From contig JAPVLO010000059.1 in NCBI GenBank assembly GCA_027257055.1, forward strand, positions 930,001-994,000: a stretch of DNA of 64,000 bases, given 5' to 3'. Source of the stretch: Cephalopachus bancanus (Eukaryota > Chordata > Mammalia > Primates > Tarsiidae). How positions within the stretch are numbered: position 1 is the stretch's first letter; each line of letters begins with the position of its first letter. The position numbers and the translations under genes were made by a program. Below the pieces are notes generated by a model. The model was given only the letters and a program-made list of their open reading frames with translations, had not been told where the DNA came from and made no database searches. Positions 10,947 to 23,432 of this stretch are shown here, one piece after another.

Positions 10947-11284
10947 GAGCCAAAGAGCTCTTCTAGAGTATCTGTCACGTCGGCTTGGACTCTCCTCGTG
11001 GTAAACATTAATTGGTAGGTTGTTGAAGGATATTGGAGTCATGGATTCATGGAACCTTCATGCGGCTTTTGTTAAAAGGTTCCCAGACATGGATTCGTTG
11101 AAGTATTAGTAGGAACTGCTGGACCATTTCGTTTTGTTTGAAGACCCTAGGAAATAGGAGTGTTACTCAAGATCACTGCACACGTTCAACAGCCAAAGTT
11201 TTTTGCTCAAAACAGTAATTTACTAATGTAGAAACTGAATAACTGAGTAGCTACACCTAAGTGTTTCTAGATTAGTGCCACTTC

Positions 11285-11480
11285 TTATGTGAAAGGTTTT
11301 TGGCTAACAAAGTTAAATAGCTTGTTCAAGGTCATATGGCTCGTAAATGGTGTCATTGGTAGGGAACTCTTGTCTGATGCTGTACTCATGGCTAGGTTGA
11401 TGGCATAGGTTAATAATAATCATGTACGACGCATGGAGTCCCTACTATAGGCCAAATGGTTCACAGGTTCACAACCCTGT
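11285..11480. mobile_element. MIR-like fragments, orientation uncertain
   Basis: The stretch agcttgttcaaggtcatatg followed by gctcgtaaatgg resembles the MIR segment containing cttgcccaaggtcacacagc. A second piece near 11440-11480 (ttcacaaccctgtgaagtaa) resembles the neighbouring MIR part. Both are diverged. Confidence 0.5.
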
Positions 11481-11490
11481 GAAGTAAGGG

Positions 11491-11530
11491 TTGAGAATAT
11501 TGAGATTCAGTTGAGAATATTGAGATTCAG
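11491..11530 (+). repeat. Perfect tandem duplication, 2 x 20 bp
   Basis: Positions 11491-11510 and 11511-11530 are identical copies of ttgagaatattgagattcag, indicating a recent duplication or an assembly artefact. Confidence 0.95.
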
Positions 11531-11544
11531 AGTTGATTAGAAAC

Positions 11545-12806
11545 GTATTCAAGAATGCAATGTTGAGTTTTAGTGATGGCAGAGTCTAGAGCCTGGTATT
11601 CTACTTCTCCCAAAAACTTCAAATATTTATTGTCTTTACCATGTACCAACCACTGTGGATCATGTAATGGATGCAAACTGTATATTTACCAGGGCTGAGA
11701 AGAGCACATAAGAAACAAACCCTCTTGAACATGCTAAACCTAATACTATATGTGTACAAGATAGGGGTGGGGCCATGGCACAACTGTAAACTGCAGTACA
11801 ATGTTCAGAACTCAGACTTCAGACTTCTAGAGCCTAGACATAGTTCAACAAGTTTTTTACAAGACTTTGTGCTGGAGGCTTTGGGAATCATGATCAATAG
11901 ACATGGTCTCTTTTAAATGAATAAATGTCTATGAGTGGTAAATAAGGAGCAATCACTCATATTAGCCAGAATAGGAAAATGTTTGATCTTTTTTTTATTT
12001 GTATAATGTTCATGTTTTGTCATTGTTCATATATGATTGTAGAGTGGTCTTATTTTTGTTCTTCATCCATCATGGTCACAGAGTGACCTTGTCCGATGTT
12101 GATAATCTGTGAAATTGTTCATGTTCAGCAACAATACACCAAGGCCTAACTATGAATGCCAGGAAAGCTCCCAGATGTCTCTTTTATACTGGTAAATGTT
12201 AGCTAAAGCAGGTACATTCTAATTTCAGCAACTTCAAATATGGCAGGTATTCATTGGCAATAGTGGTAATAGTAGCAACTAAGTAGAATCCTTCATAAAA
12301 ATGTTGAGTCTGAGAAGAAAAAAATGCAGGCAAGTAATCACTTCTAAAGATTCCTGGATACCTAGTATCCCCCCTAAATAACCTGGGAATACACAGGCAT
12401 CCAATAACATTGAATTTCCTATTCCTAAGCATATGGGGACTTAAAGAACCTAGACTTGAATATTAAGAGTTAATGTAAAATGTGGGAAAATGAAAAGGGC
12501 CTGTGATATTTGGATTGTACATATGTGCATCAAATCAATAAGGATTAGAGGACTTTTATTCCATATTAATTTATTCACATATAGTTAGAATTTTTAAAAA
12601 ATATTCTTTTTTTACAAATCACCATATTATGACACTACAGTGGGCATCTTTTGACTGCACAACATCCATCCTCCTTCTCCCTTGTAAGCGGACTCAGAGT
12701 TTCCTTTGGGAAACAATCTTTTCGCATTCCTAGTCATATGGTTGTATGGTATCCTAACCCCAGCTAATCATTATATCTCATCTCTTTGGTTGCAGTGACT
12801 GGTTTA
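11545..12806. other. Intergenic, nothing recognised
   Basis: Non-coding sequence with no clear repeat class. The part from about 12600 to 12806 continues on the far side of the Alu at 12820 (to 13263) and may belong to an older interspersed repeat I cannot name. Confidence 0.4.
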
Positions 12807-12819
12807 AGAATGGGCACTT

Positions 12820-13124
12820 GGCCAGGTGTAGCGGTTCAGCCTGTAATCCCAACACTTTGGGAGGCTAAGGTGAAAGGATTGCCTGAGCCTGGGGGTTTGA
12901 GACCAGCCTGGGCAACTTGGTGAGACCTTGTCTCTACAGTAAATCACAAAAACTAGCTGGGTGTGGTGGCGTTCATCTGTAGTTCCAGCTACCTGGAAGA
13001 CTGAGGCAGAAGGATCTCCTGAGCCCAGCTGGCTGGGGCTGCAGTGGCAGTGAGCTGGTGGCTGTGAGCATGCCACTGCCCTCCAGCATGAGCGACAAGA
13101 GTGAGACTCCAACTCAAAAGAAAA
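12820..13124 (+). mobile_element. Alu with target-site duplication
   Basis: Full dimer starting ggccaggtgtagcggt with the ttcagcctgtaatcccaaca left end, caacttggtgagaccttgtc centre and gagactccaactcaaaag end. It is a moderately old member of the lineage-specific group. Flanks agaatgggcactt (12807-12819) and agaataggcattt (13125-13137) form a 13-bp target-site duplication with two differences. Confidence 0.88.
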
Positions 13125-13275
13125 AGAATAGGCATTTAATCCAGCCTTATGCATATTTATCTGACCACAGTGGTTAGTTCATAGATAGGTATATGACCCA
13201 AACTGATCCAAAAGAAGGTGTACTTCAGGACTTTGGCCCAAAACATTCTATTTGGTGATATGAGAATGTGAGATT

Positions 13276-13577
13276 GAGCCAGTCACAGTGGTTTATGCCT
13301 GTAATCCCAGCACTTTGAGAGGCTGAGGCAGGAGGATTGCTGGAGCTCAGGAGTTCGAGACAAGTCTAGGCAACATAGCAAGACATTGTCTCTACAAAAA
13401 AAAAAAAAAAAAATTAGCCAGTCATGGTGTCACATGCCTGTAGTCACAGCTACTTGGGAGACTGACGGGGGAGGATCGCCTGAGCGCAGGAAGTTGAGGC
13501 TGCAATAAGCTATGACTGTGCCACTGCACTCTAGCCTGGGTGACAGAGTAAGACCAGAGTTAAAAAAAAAAAAAAAA
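13276..13577 (+). mobile_element. Alu (J-like) with perfect 12-bp TSD
   Basis: A dimeric Alu with an A18-type linker and A-rich tail, bounded by gaatgtgagatt at 13264-13275 and again at 13578-13589. The aacatagcaagacattgtct centre and gctatgactgtgccactgca right arm are AluJ-type. Confidence 0.9.
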
Positions 13578-13589
13578 GAATGTGAGATT

Positions 13590-16069
13590 AGGAATATTGT
13601 AGTTATTTTGTGACCTTAAGGAGAGCCAGACTAGGGCCAGAGCAAACCTAGAAAAAGCAGTGTGGAGAAAAAAATGCTGACAATGTTTTTTACCTCTAGA
13701 TACAGCTAGACTTACTCTAGATTGTTAAAAAATCATCGCCAAATCCAATGTTATGACATTTCCCCCTTGTTTTTTTCTTCTAAGAGTTTCATAGTTTTAG
13801 GTCTATGTTTATGTCTTTCATTCACTTTGAGTTAATTTATGTATATAAATTTTAAAATAAAGGGTTCATTTTCATTCTTTTTATGAGGAAATTCAGTTTT
13901 CTGCAGACTTTTTTAAAAAAATCACCAATACTAACTGGCTTTAGGTAGAGATAGTTACCTAAGAAAAACTTGCTACTTAGATCTAACTTTTCTGAAGAAA
14001 CATGAAAATTTATGTCATTTAGGAACAATAAAACATAATTTGGTTGTATATCAATAAATACTATCCAATATCCTTTTACATTAATATATCACCAAAATAC
14101 TTTCATAAAACATGACCATTTATGTCATGTAAAAACATAGTATTAAATAACCACTCAATTTAATTTTTTCAAATATGCATTTTGCAATATGTTCACTTTC
14201 TAAACCTAAGTGCTTGCTATGTAAAACTACTTTATTTAGGAAAGTATTTATGTCTAAATATCCAACTACTAGAACAGTTTTTGTTTATTTATTTATTTTT
14301 TCCCTGATAAAAATTTTCAGGTAGTAGCAAGTGTATGCATGACTTTTGAAGTACTGGGTCATCAAAAAGGTACAGGCAAGAAATAGTCACCATAGAGTCT
14401 CACAGACCAGGGAAAGAAAAAACTCATTTGAGGAGAAAAATCTGAAAACAGTAAAACCCTCAAAAACTTTCCTCATTTTACACCTTCTGAAAAGAAAAGA
14501 CATTAACACTCTCAAATCAACAGTCAAATGAAATGACTTGGGTATTTAACATTTTTTTATAATAACTTGCTTAAAACCTTAAAGTAGGCATAGTTTCAAA
14601 ATAATCCTATAAATTTAGGATTATTATCATTCATAAAGCTATTCCATAGTGTGGAAAAACTAACCTTTTAAGTATTAAATATTTCTAGATTATTGTGCAT
14701 CAGAAAAAATTGTAATCATCAAACCAAATATTTTGTTTGTCCAACTGGCCAAATAATTGGATTATGAACTGTAACCAAAATATGAGCTACAACTATGTTG
14801 TGGTAAGTACAGGGCATTCTTAGTTCAAAAGAATACTATTTCTTTTCAAATTGATTATCATACTTTCCCAACTTGAATGACTACAGTGGCATACAAAAAC
14901 TCTGCTACCCTTTAAAAACTGTTTCTAGTCTATTCTAGTTTAAACACTATCCAATATCCTTTTTATATTAATATACCACCAAATTACTTTCTGTTGCAAA
15001 TTACTTTCTTTGCAGAACAAAGACAAGCACTTTAAAGCTTGTAAAGTGACTAATTCTTAATGTTGTCAAATTAAGTGAAGCAATTTAACACAATTACCAA
15101 ATGTACTGACTTCTTTAAAAATTATAGCAATTAAAGAAATTGTTTCACTGTCTTTTATAATGAACATAAATAACTTGGTTTAAGCCAAGTTGTTTGGGCA
15201 GGCTGGCTCCCCGTCCCCCCCCTTTCCCTTTTTAAAATTTCTCCAGAATTCTGGTAGACAATCCTTAAAGTCATAGTAAAATCCAAGTTTTTGTTTATAT
15301 TTATTCTATTGAACATGAGCATTTACTATTTAAAATTGGATCTTCTCCTTTCTCTGATTTTGAGTTCATATTTTAAAAGTACTGTGTATTTTTATTTTAC
15401 TTTGTAGCCATCATTGTCAATGTTAAGGGTAGTTCTCACCATAAGCAAAATGACATTGGTCTGAGTTGGGCAGTTTTCGGGTTTGCCCATTGCCTGGACA
15501 GGCCCTATACTACACTTGCTTATGAAAATCCAACTATAAGTCTCCCGAACCTGTTAGAAGTTAGGAGACTTAAGAGATGATGTTTGATCTTGGACTATTA
15601 CTTTCTCTTTAGGGAGTGAGAGCATTGAAATAAATGACACTGTTTCCTTCCAGCCTTGAATTGAATAAACAGGTGATGAAAAACAAAAATATATGACTAA
15701 CTGATACATTATAATTAATCATTTTAAATTATAACTAGTTTTTTCATTAACAAATTGGGGTTATTAATTCACCTTTTTAGTTGAATACAAATGAACATAT
15801 TGATTAATTGAGATATTCACAAGAGAAAAAATTAAATAGGGAAAAACTGTGGGTTTCACTTGAGCTGTGGTGTCAAGACACACTTTTCAGAGATACACAG
15901 AGACTGTTGGAAGCCTTAAGATGCCCCTAAGTTACTCCTCTGTTCTCAAGTACCTTTTACCATCTTTATAGTATTTATCAAAAACTGCTTTGTATTATAG
16001 TGCAAATAACCATTTCGGGCACACCAAAAACAAAACAAAACAAAAAAGCCCCTACCTCCTTCCTCCCAA
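13590..16069. other. Intergenic, mostly unrecognised
   Basis: Very AT-rich, no gene visible. It contains a dispersed pair of about 50-bp near-identical segments (14055-14104 and 14941-14991) and a C-rich run near 15210-15225. No repeat family could be assigned. Confidence 0.45.
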
Positions 16070-16500
16070 AAGATATCCACATCAACTCCCCAGAATATGG
16101 AAATGTTTCTTTACTTGGAAAAAAAGGGAATGATTACATTATCTTAAAATAAAGAGATTACCTTGGATTATCCAAATAAGCCCTAAATGCCCTAATGCTA
16201 TTACAAGGATCTTTATAAGAGATACACAGAAAATACACACAGAGAGGATGTGACCATGGATATAAGACAGAAATTGGAGAGATGTAGCTACAAGTCAAGG
16301 GGTTCCAACAGCCACCATAAAATGGAAGAGGCAAAGAATAGATTCTCCTCTAAAACCTCCAGAAGAGAGTACTGCCTTGCTGACACCTTGATTTTGGGCT
16401 TCTGGCCTCCAGAACTATGAGAATATAAATTTCTGTTGTTTTAAACCACTTCATTTATGGTAATTTGTTACAGCAGCTACAGGAAAATAATATACCCTTC
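16070..16500 (+). mobile_element. MaLR/MLT1-like LTR (old)
   Basis: The order 'aaaataaagagattaccttg', 'ggatctttataagaga', 'gaagagagtactgccttgct', 'gacaccttgattttgggctt', 'ctggcctccagaactatgag' and 'ttgttacagcagctacagga' follows the 3' half of mammalian LTRs of the MLT1 kind on the plus strand. The assignment to a named subfamily is uncertain. Confidence 0.5.
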
Positions 16501-17943
16501 CAGTGTTATTTTCTATCTCTGAACTCATGGTATTTATTATAAGTTGTAATTATTTGCTAGTTCATTTGTCATCTGGCTCACCTCAGTAATATGTAAGCTC
16601 CATGAAGGTGGGCCCCTTAACTGTAAACCCAGTCTCTTAGAATAGTATCTGGAACAAATTATGTTTCTAGAAACTATGTTTTTCCCATGCCTTACTTCAT
16701 TTTTCCTGTCTTGTAGGTAAGCTTTATTAAGATTCCCAATCACTGAATTAACCCTGTTTCCTGAAAGAATCCAATCCAGAACAAAACTCTGCTTCCCTAA
16801 ACTCTCCCTGAAATCAGCTATATTAAGTCTAAATTCTATAAACATTCCAACACTCTTACTGAGATGCCCATAGTTCCCCAATGGTGCATTTTCTTCTTTG
16901 TTAAAATAAGTAATGAACCCAGTTTCTTCAACTACTGATAGATCCCTGATATTCTTTGGCTGGTGGGCATTAATACCAGTAGAACTAGAACTTTGTGTTT
17001 CATTCTTAGGAAACAAACTGAATGCTTATTGTAAAATTTGCTCAACTGTCAGGAGGAGGGAGAATCTTCCTGTAGAGTTACTTGAGCCCCAGCGTTCACT
17101 CGTTAGCAATAAAACTTTTTCACTCAAATAATGCATTTAGTCCAAACTAACTTTGAAGCCCAGACACCAAGTAGATTAATTTAAATAGAGTCACCTACAC
17201 TCTTACCTTGAGTTCCACTTATACTGCGGTTCCACTTACACTGCCTGGCACCATCACTATTGATATTAACTTTTTGGTGTAGGTCTTCATTCAAACACCA
17301 AGGCAAAGATGTCTCTTCAAGGTTTAAAAAAAAATTATTTGGGGGTTGGGAGGGCCACACAGTGAAGTTGACTAAGTCACAAAGTGTTAGATTCCAAAAT
17401 TTAAAAAAATTTACATACGCATGCACACTCACACAGATCTATTCTGCCAGGATGTTTGGATTGGGACAAGTTTGTTTACTCTACCCATACCAACATTTCT
17501 TTATCATTTCAGGTTTGGTTACTGGTCTAACTTATTGTATATTCTTCCATTATGGTGAATTATTTTCTGATATAGCCCCTCTTAAAATCTGATTTCCCCA
17601 ATTCTCCGTCAGTTAGGCATATTTCAAACTAAACAGTGGACAGAGTTTAAATATTTTTCTCCTAGGAGACCCTTGGCCCCCGTGAAAACCAGAAGATACA
17701 AATGAATATGTGTATGAAGGAATTCACTTAAGTCCCCCAAAACACCTAATCCTAATCCAAATTGACACACATGGAAAGGGAAATTGTTCAACTCAACTGA
17801 CCAAAAGCATCTGAGTTCTGACTCCATTCAGGTGCCCTAGTACTAGCTTATATTTCACCAACAAGAACATGTGCAGCACAATGGGATTTCCTCTTCCCTT
17901 TTACTCTTTCTCATCCTGTAGGAGGCAGTTATTTTGTTTAGCA
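16501..17943. other. Intergenic, nothing recognised
   Basis: Contains a 159-codon minus-strand open frame (16537-17016) that resembles no protein I know and has no splice or promoter context; treated as chance. No repeat family recognised. Confidence 0.45.
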
Positions 17944-17945
17944 TA

Positions 17946-18505
17946 CAAGGTGTGACAATTAAGTTCATGAACTCACCCTAGGAAAAGTGCTACATGTCTC
18001 ATTGCTGAATAACACTGTGGTGTGATGTTTATTTGGTCTGCTATGCTTCTCACATCAGCCGATGATTTTGATGCACAATTCAAATAATTTTTGCAATGTT
18101 TTCTTCAGGGTTGCACATTACTGGTCTTCCTGAACTCTCTTCATCAGTGATGCTTTCTCTCCCCTTAGAGAAACATTTAATCCATTTGTACACTGCCTTT
18201 TTCTTCATGGCATTATCCCCATAAATTTGGACTAACATGTCCCTGATTTCACTTTCACTCTTGCCAAGTTTAACAAGAATTTTAATGTTTGTTCATTGCT
18301 CTAATTCAAGTTCTGACATTCTTGCGACAGCACACAAAAACATGCAATAATGAACGTCATTCAGCAAGATAGCACCACACACTGACACGAACACAGCTGT
18401 GAGACACTGATATACCAAGGTTATGAAACTTTACCAAGTTGTTTATACAGTGCCGCAAACATAAGCACATGGAGGCAAGTTCGTGAACTTAATTGTCAGA
18501 CCCTG
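17946..18505 (-). mobile_element. Internally deleted mariner transposon with intact ends
   Basis: The 560-bp element is flanked by TA on both sides (17944-17945, 18506-18507), the mariner target duplication. Terminal inverted repeats are CAAGGTGTGACAATTAAGTT... on the left and, read inward, CAGGGTCTGACAATTAAGTT... on the right, with 25 of 29 positions identical. On the minus strand an ATG at 18319-18317 begins a decayed transposase N-terminus: the HTH-like stretch includes VKLGKSESEIRDMLVQIYGD and AVYKWIKCFSKGRESITDEE. In-frame stops include a CGA-to-TGA type change at codon 9. The central and C-terminal catalytic part is missing, so it is a non-autonomous copy. The mariner clade is inferred; no named family is claimed. 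Confidence 0.85.
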
Positions 18506-18507
18506 TA

Positions 18508-21427
18508 TTCATAGTCATAAAGCTGTGGCATATAGTCAATCATATAAAGAGAAAGATTTAGTCATCTCACAGAATCTCCAGTCTGACGAATGTGAAGGAC
18601 TTCTAACACTCCTCTGTTGACTCAAGGTAAGAACTGACTATAACCACTAGGATGGAGGTACAAGTGGAACTTAGAATGAGCAACTCATTCTACTTGAGCT
18701 TATCTGAGATGGAGCTAGGATTCTGGATGGGATTCAGAAGGGTAGCAAAACTACAAAGAGGAAGGAGAAAGGCAGTAGAAGGGAATTCAAATGCTCATTT
18801 TGCATGGTCTTCTGATGTCTGATATCCTTGTATGTTTGTGATATTAATGGAAAAGATGTTTTACGACCAATCACAGACTTCCATGTGCACCAAGAGTATG
18901 TTCATAATCCATATGAATTCAGACATACAATCATAGTCTTTAAATACACCTTCATCATCTGAAAAGCCCCTGAAAAACAAAGGGTCAAAGCAAACCTAAA
19001 GATAAAGGTTTTTTTCACTGATAATTTGATTAAGACAAACTTTCATGAAAAGTCTCTGAAATTTTACAAAATTTTTGTAAAACCATTGTTATTGGTCTTC
19101 AGGCATATCTAAAACCTATTCTAGTTATACTTGTTACACAACACTTAATGGTGATACATTTGTTGCTCTTTCCTGATGAACAACTTTTGTATTAATCAAC
19201 CAAATTTAACCAGAGATTTGGAGTCTATTTACATTTTATTACTGTAACCCACTGCTCTAATATAGACCCCAGGGGAAGCAAGTTGCTTTAATGTACTGAC
19301 CATAGAACGTTTTCTCCCCACCCATGGTAACACTCTTTGAACTTCCTTCAGTTTTAAAGACTGTTAGTTGTTTCCACCTAGAATTCTTTTGCTGACTTTT
19401 CTTTCGCCTGTCATTCTTTAATTGCAAGTACTCCAGGAAGGGTTCTTTATTTATTCAAAAGTAGATATTTGAGAGCTTACTAGATGTGAGTCACTGTGTT
19501 AAGTATGGAATACAGTAGTCAACAGTGCAGTTTATCCTCTGCTTTCACTATAATTAAACAAGTTGAAATTAACTGAGAGCTCAGTGTGTGTCAGGCCCTA
19601 ATCTAAGTGCCTTATGTGCTTTCATTCATGTAATTCTCACAACCATCCTAAGAAGTAGGTATTAATGTGTTGCCTATTTCACAAATAGGCAGAACAGATC
19701 AGGGAGAGTAGTAAGCAACTTGTTCCAAATCATATAGTAAAAGGTAAGCTCATGCTAAACTGCTACAGTTTTTGAAAAATTTCATGAGAAGTATGAATTA
19801 TGTTTTCTGGGAAGAGGTGACATATCATGTAGAATGGATGAAATTTGTAAATGTGGCTATGAGCATGAGATGAGAGCACAGAATACAAGATGTACCACAG
19901 GTGCATAATATACTGACTATCAACATATTTACTCAAAACAAAATTATATCTCTTTGTTACTACTGCTGTCATCAGCTAGCTTTATTTTATATATCTAAAG
20001 TATAAAACATGACTATATTTAAATATTTTATAATTCAGATCCCAAGTTCAAATGAGTGATGTTTTACTGTATTTGCTGGGACATGTAGCTGAAAATATGC
20101 AGGCATTGATACTATCCTCCACTACTATCTTTGGTCTTTTCCCAGTCTTATTCTTTCTCTGTTGACTTGACAGTTTTAATAGTAAAGGCAGGAGGCCACA
20201 GACAGTCTTTCAAATAGATAATCATGCGTAATGCATTCAGCTAAATTAAAATTAATTGTAGTTATATTTAGATAATAAAATGGTTCTATTGAAAATAGAG
20301 CTCAGACTTCTATGGAACAAAAATTAATCTCTGTAATACTTTGTAGAGAATCTGCTATTCTCCTGATATAGGATTGGAATAAGTTACTTAATACTTATCG
20401 ATTTTTTTTCACTTTTCAGTTTTCTTTCCTCACCTTTTTGCCTCATTTGTTTATCTAGTTCATTGGTTTGTTTGGGATTTTCCCAATCTTAGTATTTTCA
20501 AAATAATATTCCTTCTAATTCCTTTTAAGGTAAAATGTAAATACTAAATAAAAAAATGTAAATCTGTAATGGGACTTTGGAAGCTTTGCTTTTGTTTATT
20601 TACATGTTTAGGAATTTATTCTTTAGTTTGCCAAAAAAAAAAAAAAAAAATCCTGTTTAGAAACAGAAGCAGTGCTAGAATTTTTGACTTTATTTATAAT
20701 ATAATCTTAGGAAAACTTTTCAATGTAGTAGAAAATCTGTATATTGTTACAAAAAATGCTAATCCAATAAAATATAAAATTTGCACATTTTAATTTCCAT
20801 TTCAGGTTGGAATATGCTGATAGATACACAATTATTGCTCTAATTACCTTTCTATCATTGCCATATTCAACCAAAATATAGTTATATGTAACCTATCTCC
20901 TTTTTTACTTTAAATAGTTGTACTTAGTTGCAACATGCTGAGAACTGAATGGAGTTAATTTAGAAGATTCTTTGGTGTATGCAAATATTGAACATATGAT
21001 ATTAAAAACCACTTCTATAAAAGAAACCCAAAGGATGCATTTTAGCTTGTTTGTCTATAACAAATTATTTTAATTTGGGAATGTATATGAATATAAATAA
21101 CCATAGAATATGGGGCTTGTGCATTATACTGCAAATTTAAACTGAATGAATTGAGAACTGCGGTTTCACTAGTTGAATTTTGAGATAATGACATTATTTA
21201 TCCAGATGTTTGAACCTTACATAAATTGAAGTAGGAAGGATGATACTAGTTTATGTAGCTTTACATGGGCAGATAAGAGTTGTGCCAGACCTTGTCTTTA
21301 AAACAAATATATATATAAATATATATTTCTAACTTTTTAGACTTTGGAATTAATTAAGGAAACAATATATTTCTTTACAAACTATGACCTCCTTAGATGA
21401 GCTTAAAGAATTGAAAGGCCAGAAATT
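18508..21427. other. Intergenic with scattered old fragments
   Basis: Mostly unclassified AT-rich sequence. An L2-like minus-strand terminus lies near 19445-19545 and a MIR-like piece at about 19590-19745 (cattcatgtaattctcacaa, ccatcctaagaagtaggtat). An A18 run lies at 20633-20650. A short (TA)-rich stretch is at 21308-21327. No gene visible. Confidence 0.45.
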
Positions 21428-22227
21428 CAGTCAGGTGTAGCATAATGACGTTTTGGTCAACTGACTGCATATATGATGGTGGCCTTATAAAATTATAACA
21501 GGACTGAAGATTTTCTCTTGCCTAGTGACTTCTTTATGATCCTTACCCTGAGTAAGCCTAGGATAATGTATGTGTCGGTGTCTTCGTTTTTAACAAAGTG
21601 AAAAGAAATGTTAAATTTGAAAATATAAAGAAAAATAGAATAAAGATATAAAGGAAGAAAATAGTTTTGTACAGCTGTACAATATGTTTGTGTTTAAAGA
21701 TGTGTTATTACAAAAGAGTAAAAATGTTAGTTTATAAAGCAGTTACACTAAGCTGTTTAATTTATTATTAAAGAAAGAAAAACTTTTAAATCAATTTAGC
21801 ATAGCTTAAGTATACAGTGTTTATAAAGTGTACAGTACTATACAGTAATGCCTTCAGCCTTCACATTCACTCATCACCCGCTCACTGACCCACCCAGAGC
21901 AACTTCCAATCCTGCAAGCTCCATTCATGGTTAAGTGCTCTATACAGGTCTTTTATCTCTTACAACATATTTTTACCATACATTTTCTATGTTTAGGTAC
22001 ACAAATGCTTACCATTATGTTGCAGTTGCCTACAATATTCAGTTCAGTAACATGCTGTACAGGTTTGTAGTCTAAGAGCAATAGACTATACCATATAGCC
22101 CAGGTGTGTACTAAGCTATACCATCTAGGTTTGTGCAAGTACACTCCATGATGTTCACATAATGAAAACAATTGCATAACAATGCATTTCTTAGAATGTA
22201 TCTCTGTAGTTCAGTGATGCATGACTG
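21428..22227 (+). mobile_element. Tigger-type DNA transposon (MER2-like), non-autonomous
   Basis: About 800 bp with inverted ends beginning CAGTCA (left CAGTCAGGTGTAGCATAATG; right, read inward, CAGTCATGCATCACTGAACT). TA follows the right end; the left flank no longer shows TA. Internal landmarks are tgagtaagcctaggataatg, ttgtacagctgtacaatatg, cctgcaagctccattcatgg, taccatatagcccaggtgtg and aagtacactccatgatgttc, which match the MER2/Tigger group of pogo-like elements as I remember it. No transposase frame survives. Confidence 0.7.
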
Positions 22228-22249
22228 TAATTGAAATCATTGTTTTGGA

Positions 22250-22640
22250 CAACTGAGGTTGTTTATGCGGTAGTAACAAAACAAATCTCAGAAGCTTAAA
22301 CACACAAAAGTTTATCTCCTGGTCTTATAACATTCCTTATATTGGTTAGCTGCAGTCTTGTTTGATGTTCTCATCATTCTGGAACCCATGCTGAGGCAAC
22401 AGCCCCTACCTGGAACATTGCCAGTCTCAGTAAAAGAAAATGAAGAATGTGGTGAAACTGTGAAATGGCTTGTAAAGCTTCTGCTTGAAATTTTCATATG
22501 TGACTTCTCATATTGTGACGGAAGGAAGTCACATGGCAAAGACTTATATCAGTGGACAGAGATGTATAATATTCTCTCAGGGAGAAACACCAAATATTTT
22601 GAACAACAGTACAATATAATCTAACATACTCTAACACTCT
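22250..22640 (-). mobile_element. MLT1-like LTR (old)
   Basis: On the plus strand the layout is gtagtaacaaaacaaatctc, agaagcttaaacacac, then tgacttctcatattgtgacg and agtcacatggcaaagactta. It resembles the reverse complement of an MLT1-type LTR such as that at 29.34-29.88 kb. Strongly diverged. Confidence 0.4.
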
Positions 22641-23432
22641 TATCACTAATATTCACTTTCTTCTCTTTTACATGCAAAATGTACTCATTCTCTACCTACA
22701 GAAGACAACTCAATAGTCCTATTGAATAATAGTATCAATCTCAAAGTTAAAGATATTTTGATAATCTCTATATACAGCACAAATGTTATTCCTCTGATCC
22801 AGAGACTTAAGAATTAATAAAGGTAAATTGTCTATTCTCTATAAGTCCAGTATACAAAAGTATAAACAGGGATGGGTTATTTCAATAATCTGCAATAAAG
22901 TCTTTCATTTCTGAAAGAGGAAGAATGGGAGGCATAGCAGTCATTAGGTCATACATGTTCTGAAATCCTACAAACTCTGTAAGAGTTTCTTAATCTGAGA
23001 GTGAGGAATATTTCTTGATTAGTCACTGTTTATGCTCCTTGAGATTAGCTTCTCAGGACATTTTTGTCTGTGACTTTTTGCTCATCTTTTTTCCCCCATT
23101 ATTCTTGTTGGCTATATCTGAAATGGCACTGGTGAATATGTCTTCCTGGGGATTGTGCAGCTTCCCCAGTCTGCTTCCTACCTATGGAAAATGGAGCCCA
23201 AGAGTTGATTTAAATCTGGAACAATCACCATCTTTTAGTGCAACATATGACCCGTTTATCAGTACAAGTTTCTCATAAACACCTTAGATTTGATATTTGA
23301 TTCAGGTCAATTCCATTTGCCAATAGTTATATCAACAGTTCTTTCTTCTGTCTCTATCTCTAGGCATGTATCGAGACATAATTGCTGATATGTAAATGAT
23401 TGGGTTTTGTAGAGAATCACATCTATATTATA
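22641..23432. other. Intergenic, nothing recognised
   Basis: No coding exon or repeat class could be supported; one 87-codon open frame at 23015-23278 looks random. Confidence 0.4.

Noticed and set aside
12804..13154. 116-codon minus-strand frame
   Set aside because: Typical antisense open frame of an Alu, not a gene.
16537..17016. 159-codon minus-strand open frame
   Set aside because: No recognisable family, no promoter, splice or polyadenylation context, and composition like surrounding intergenic DNA. A database search would be decisive.
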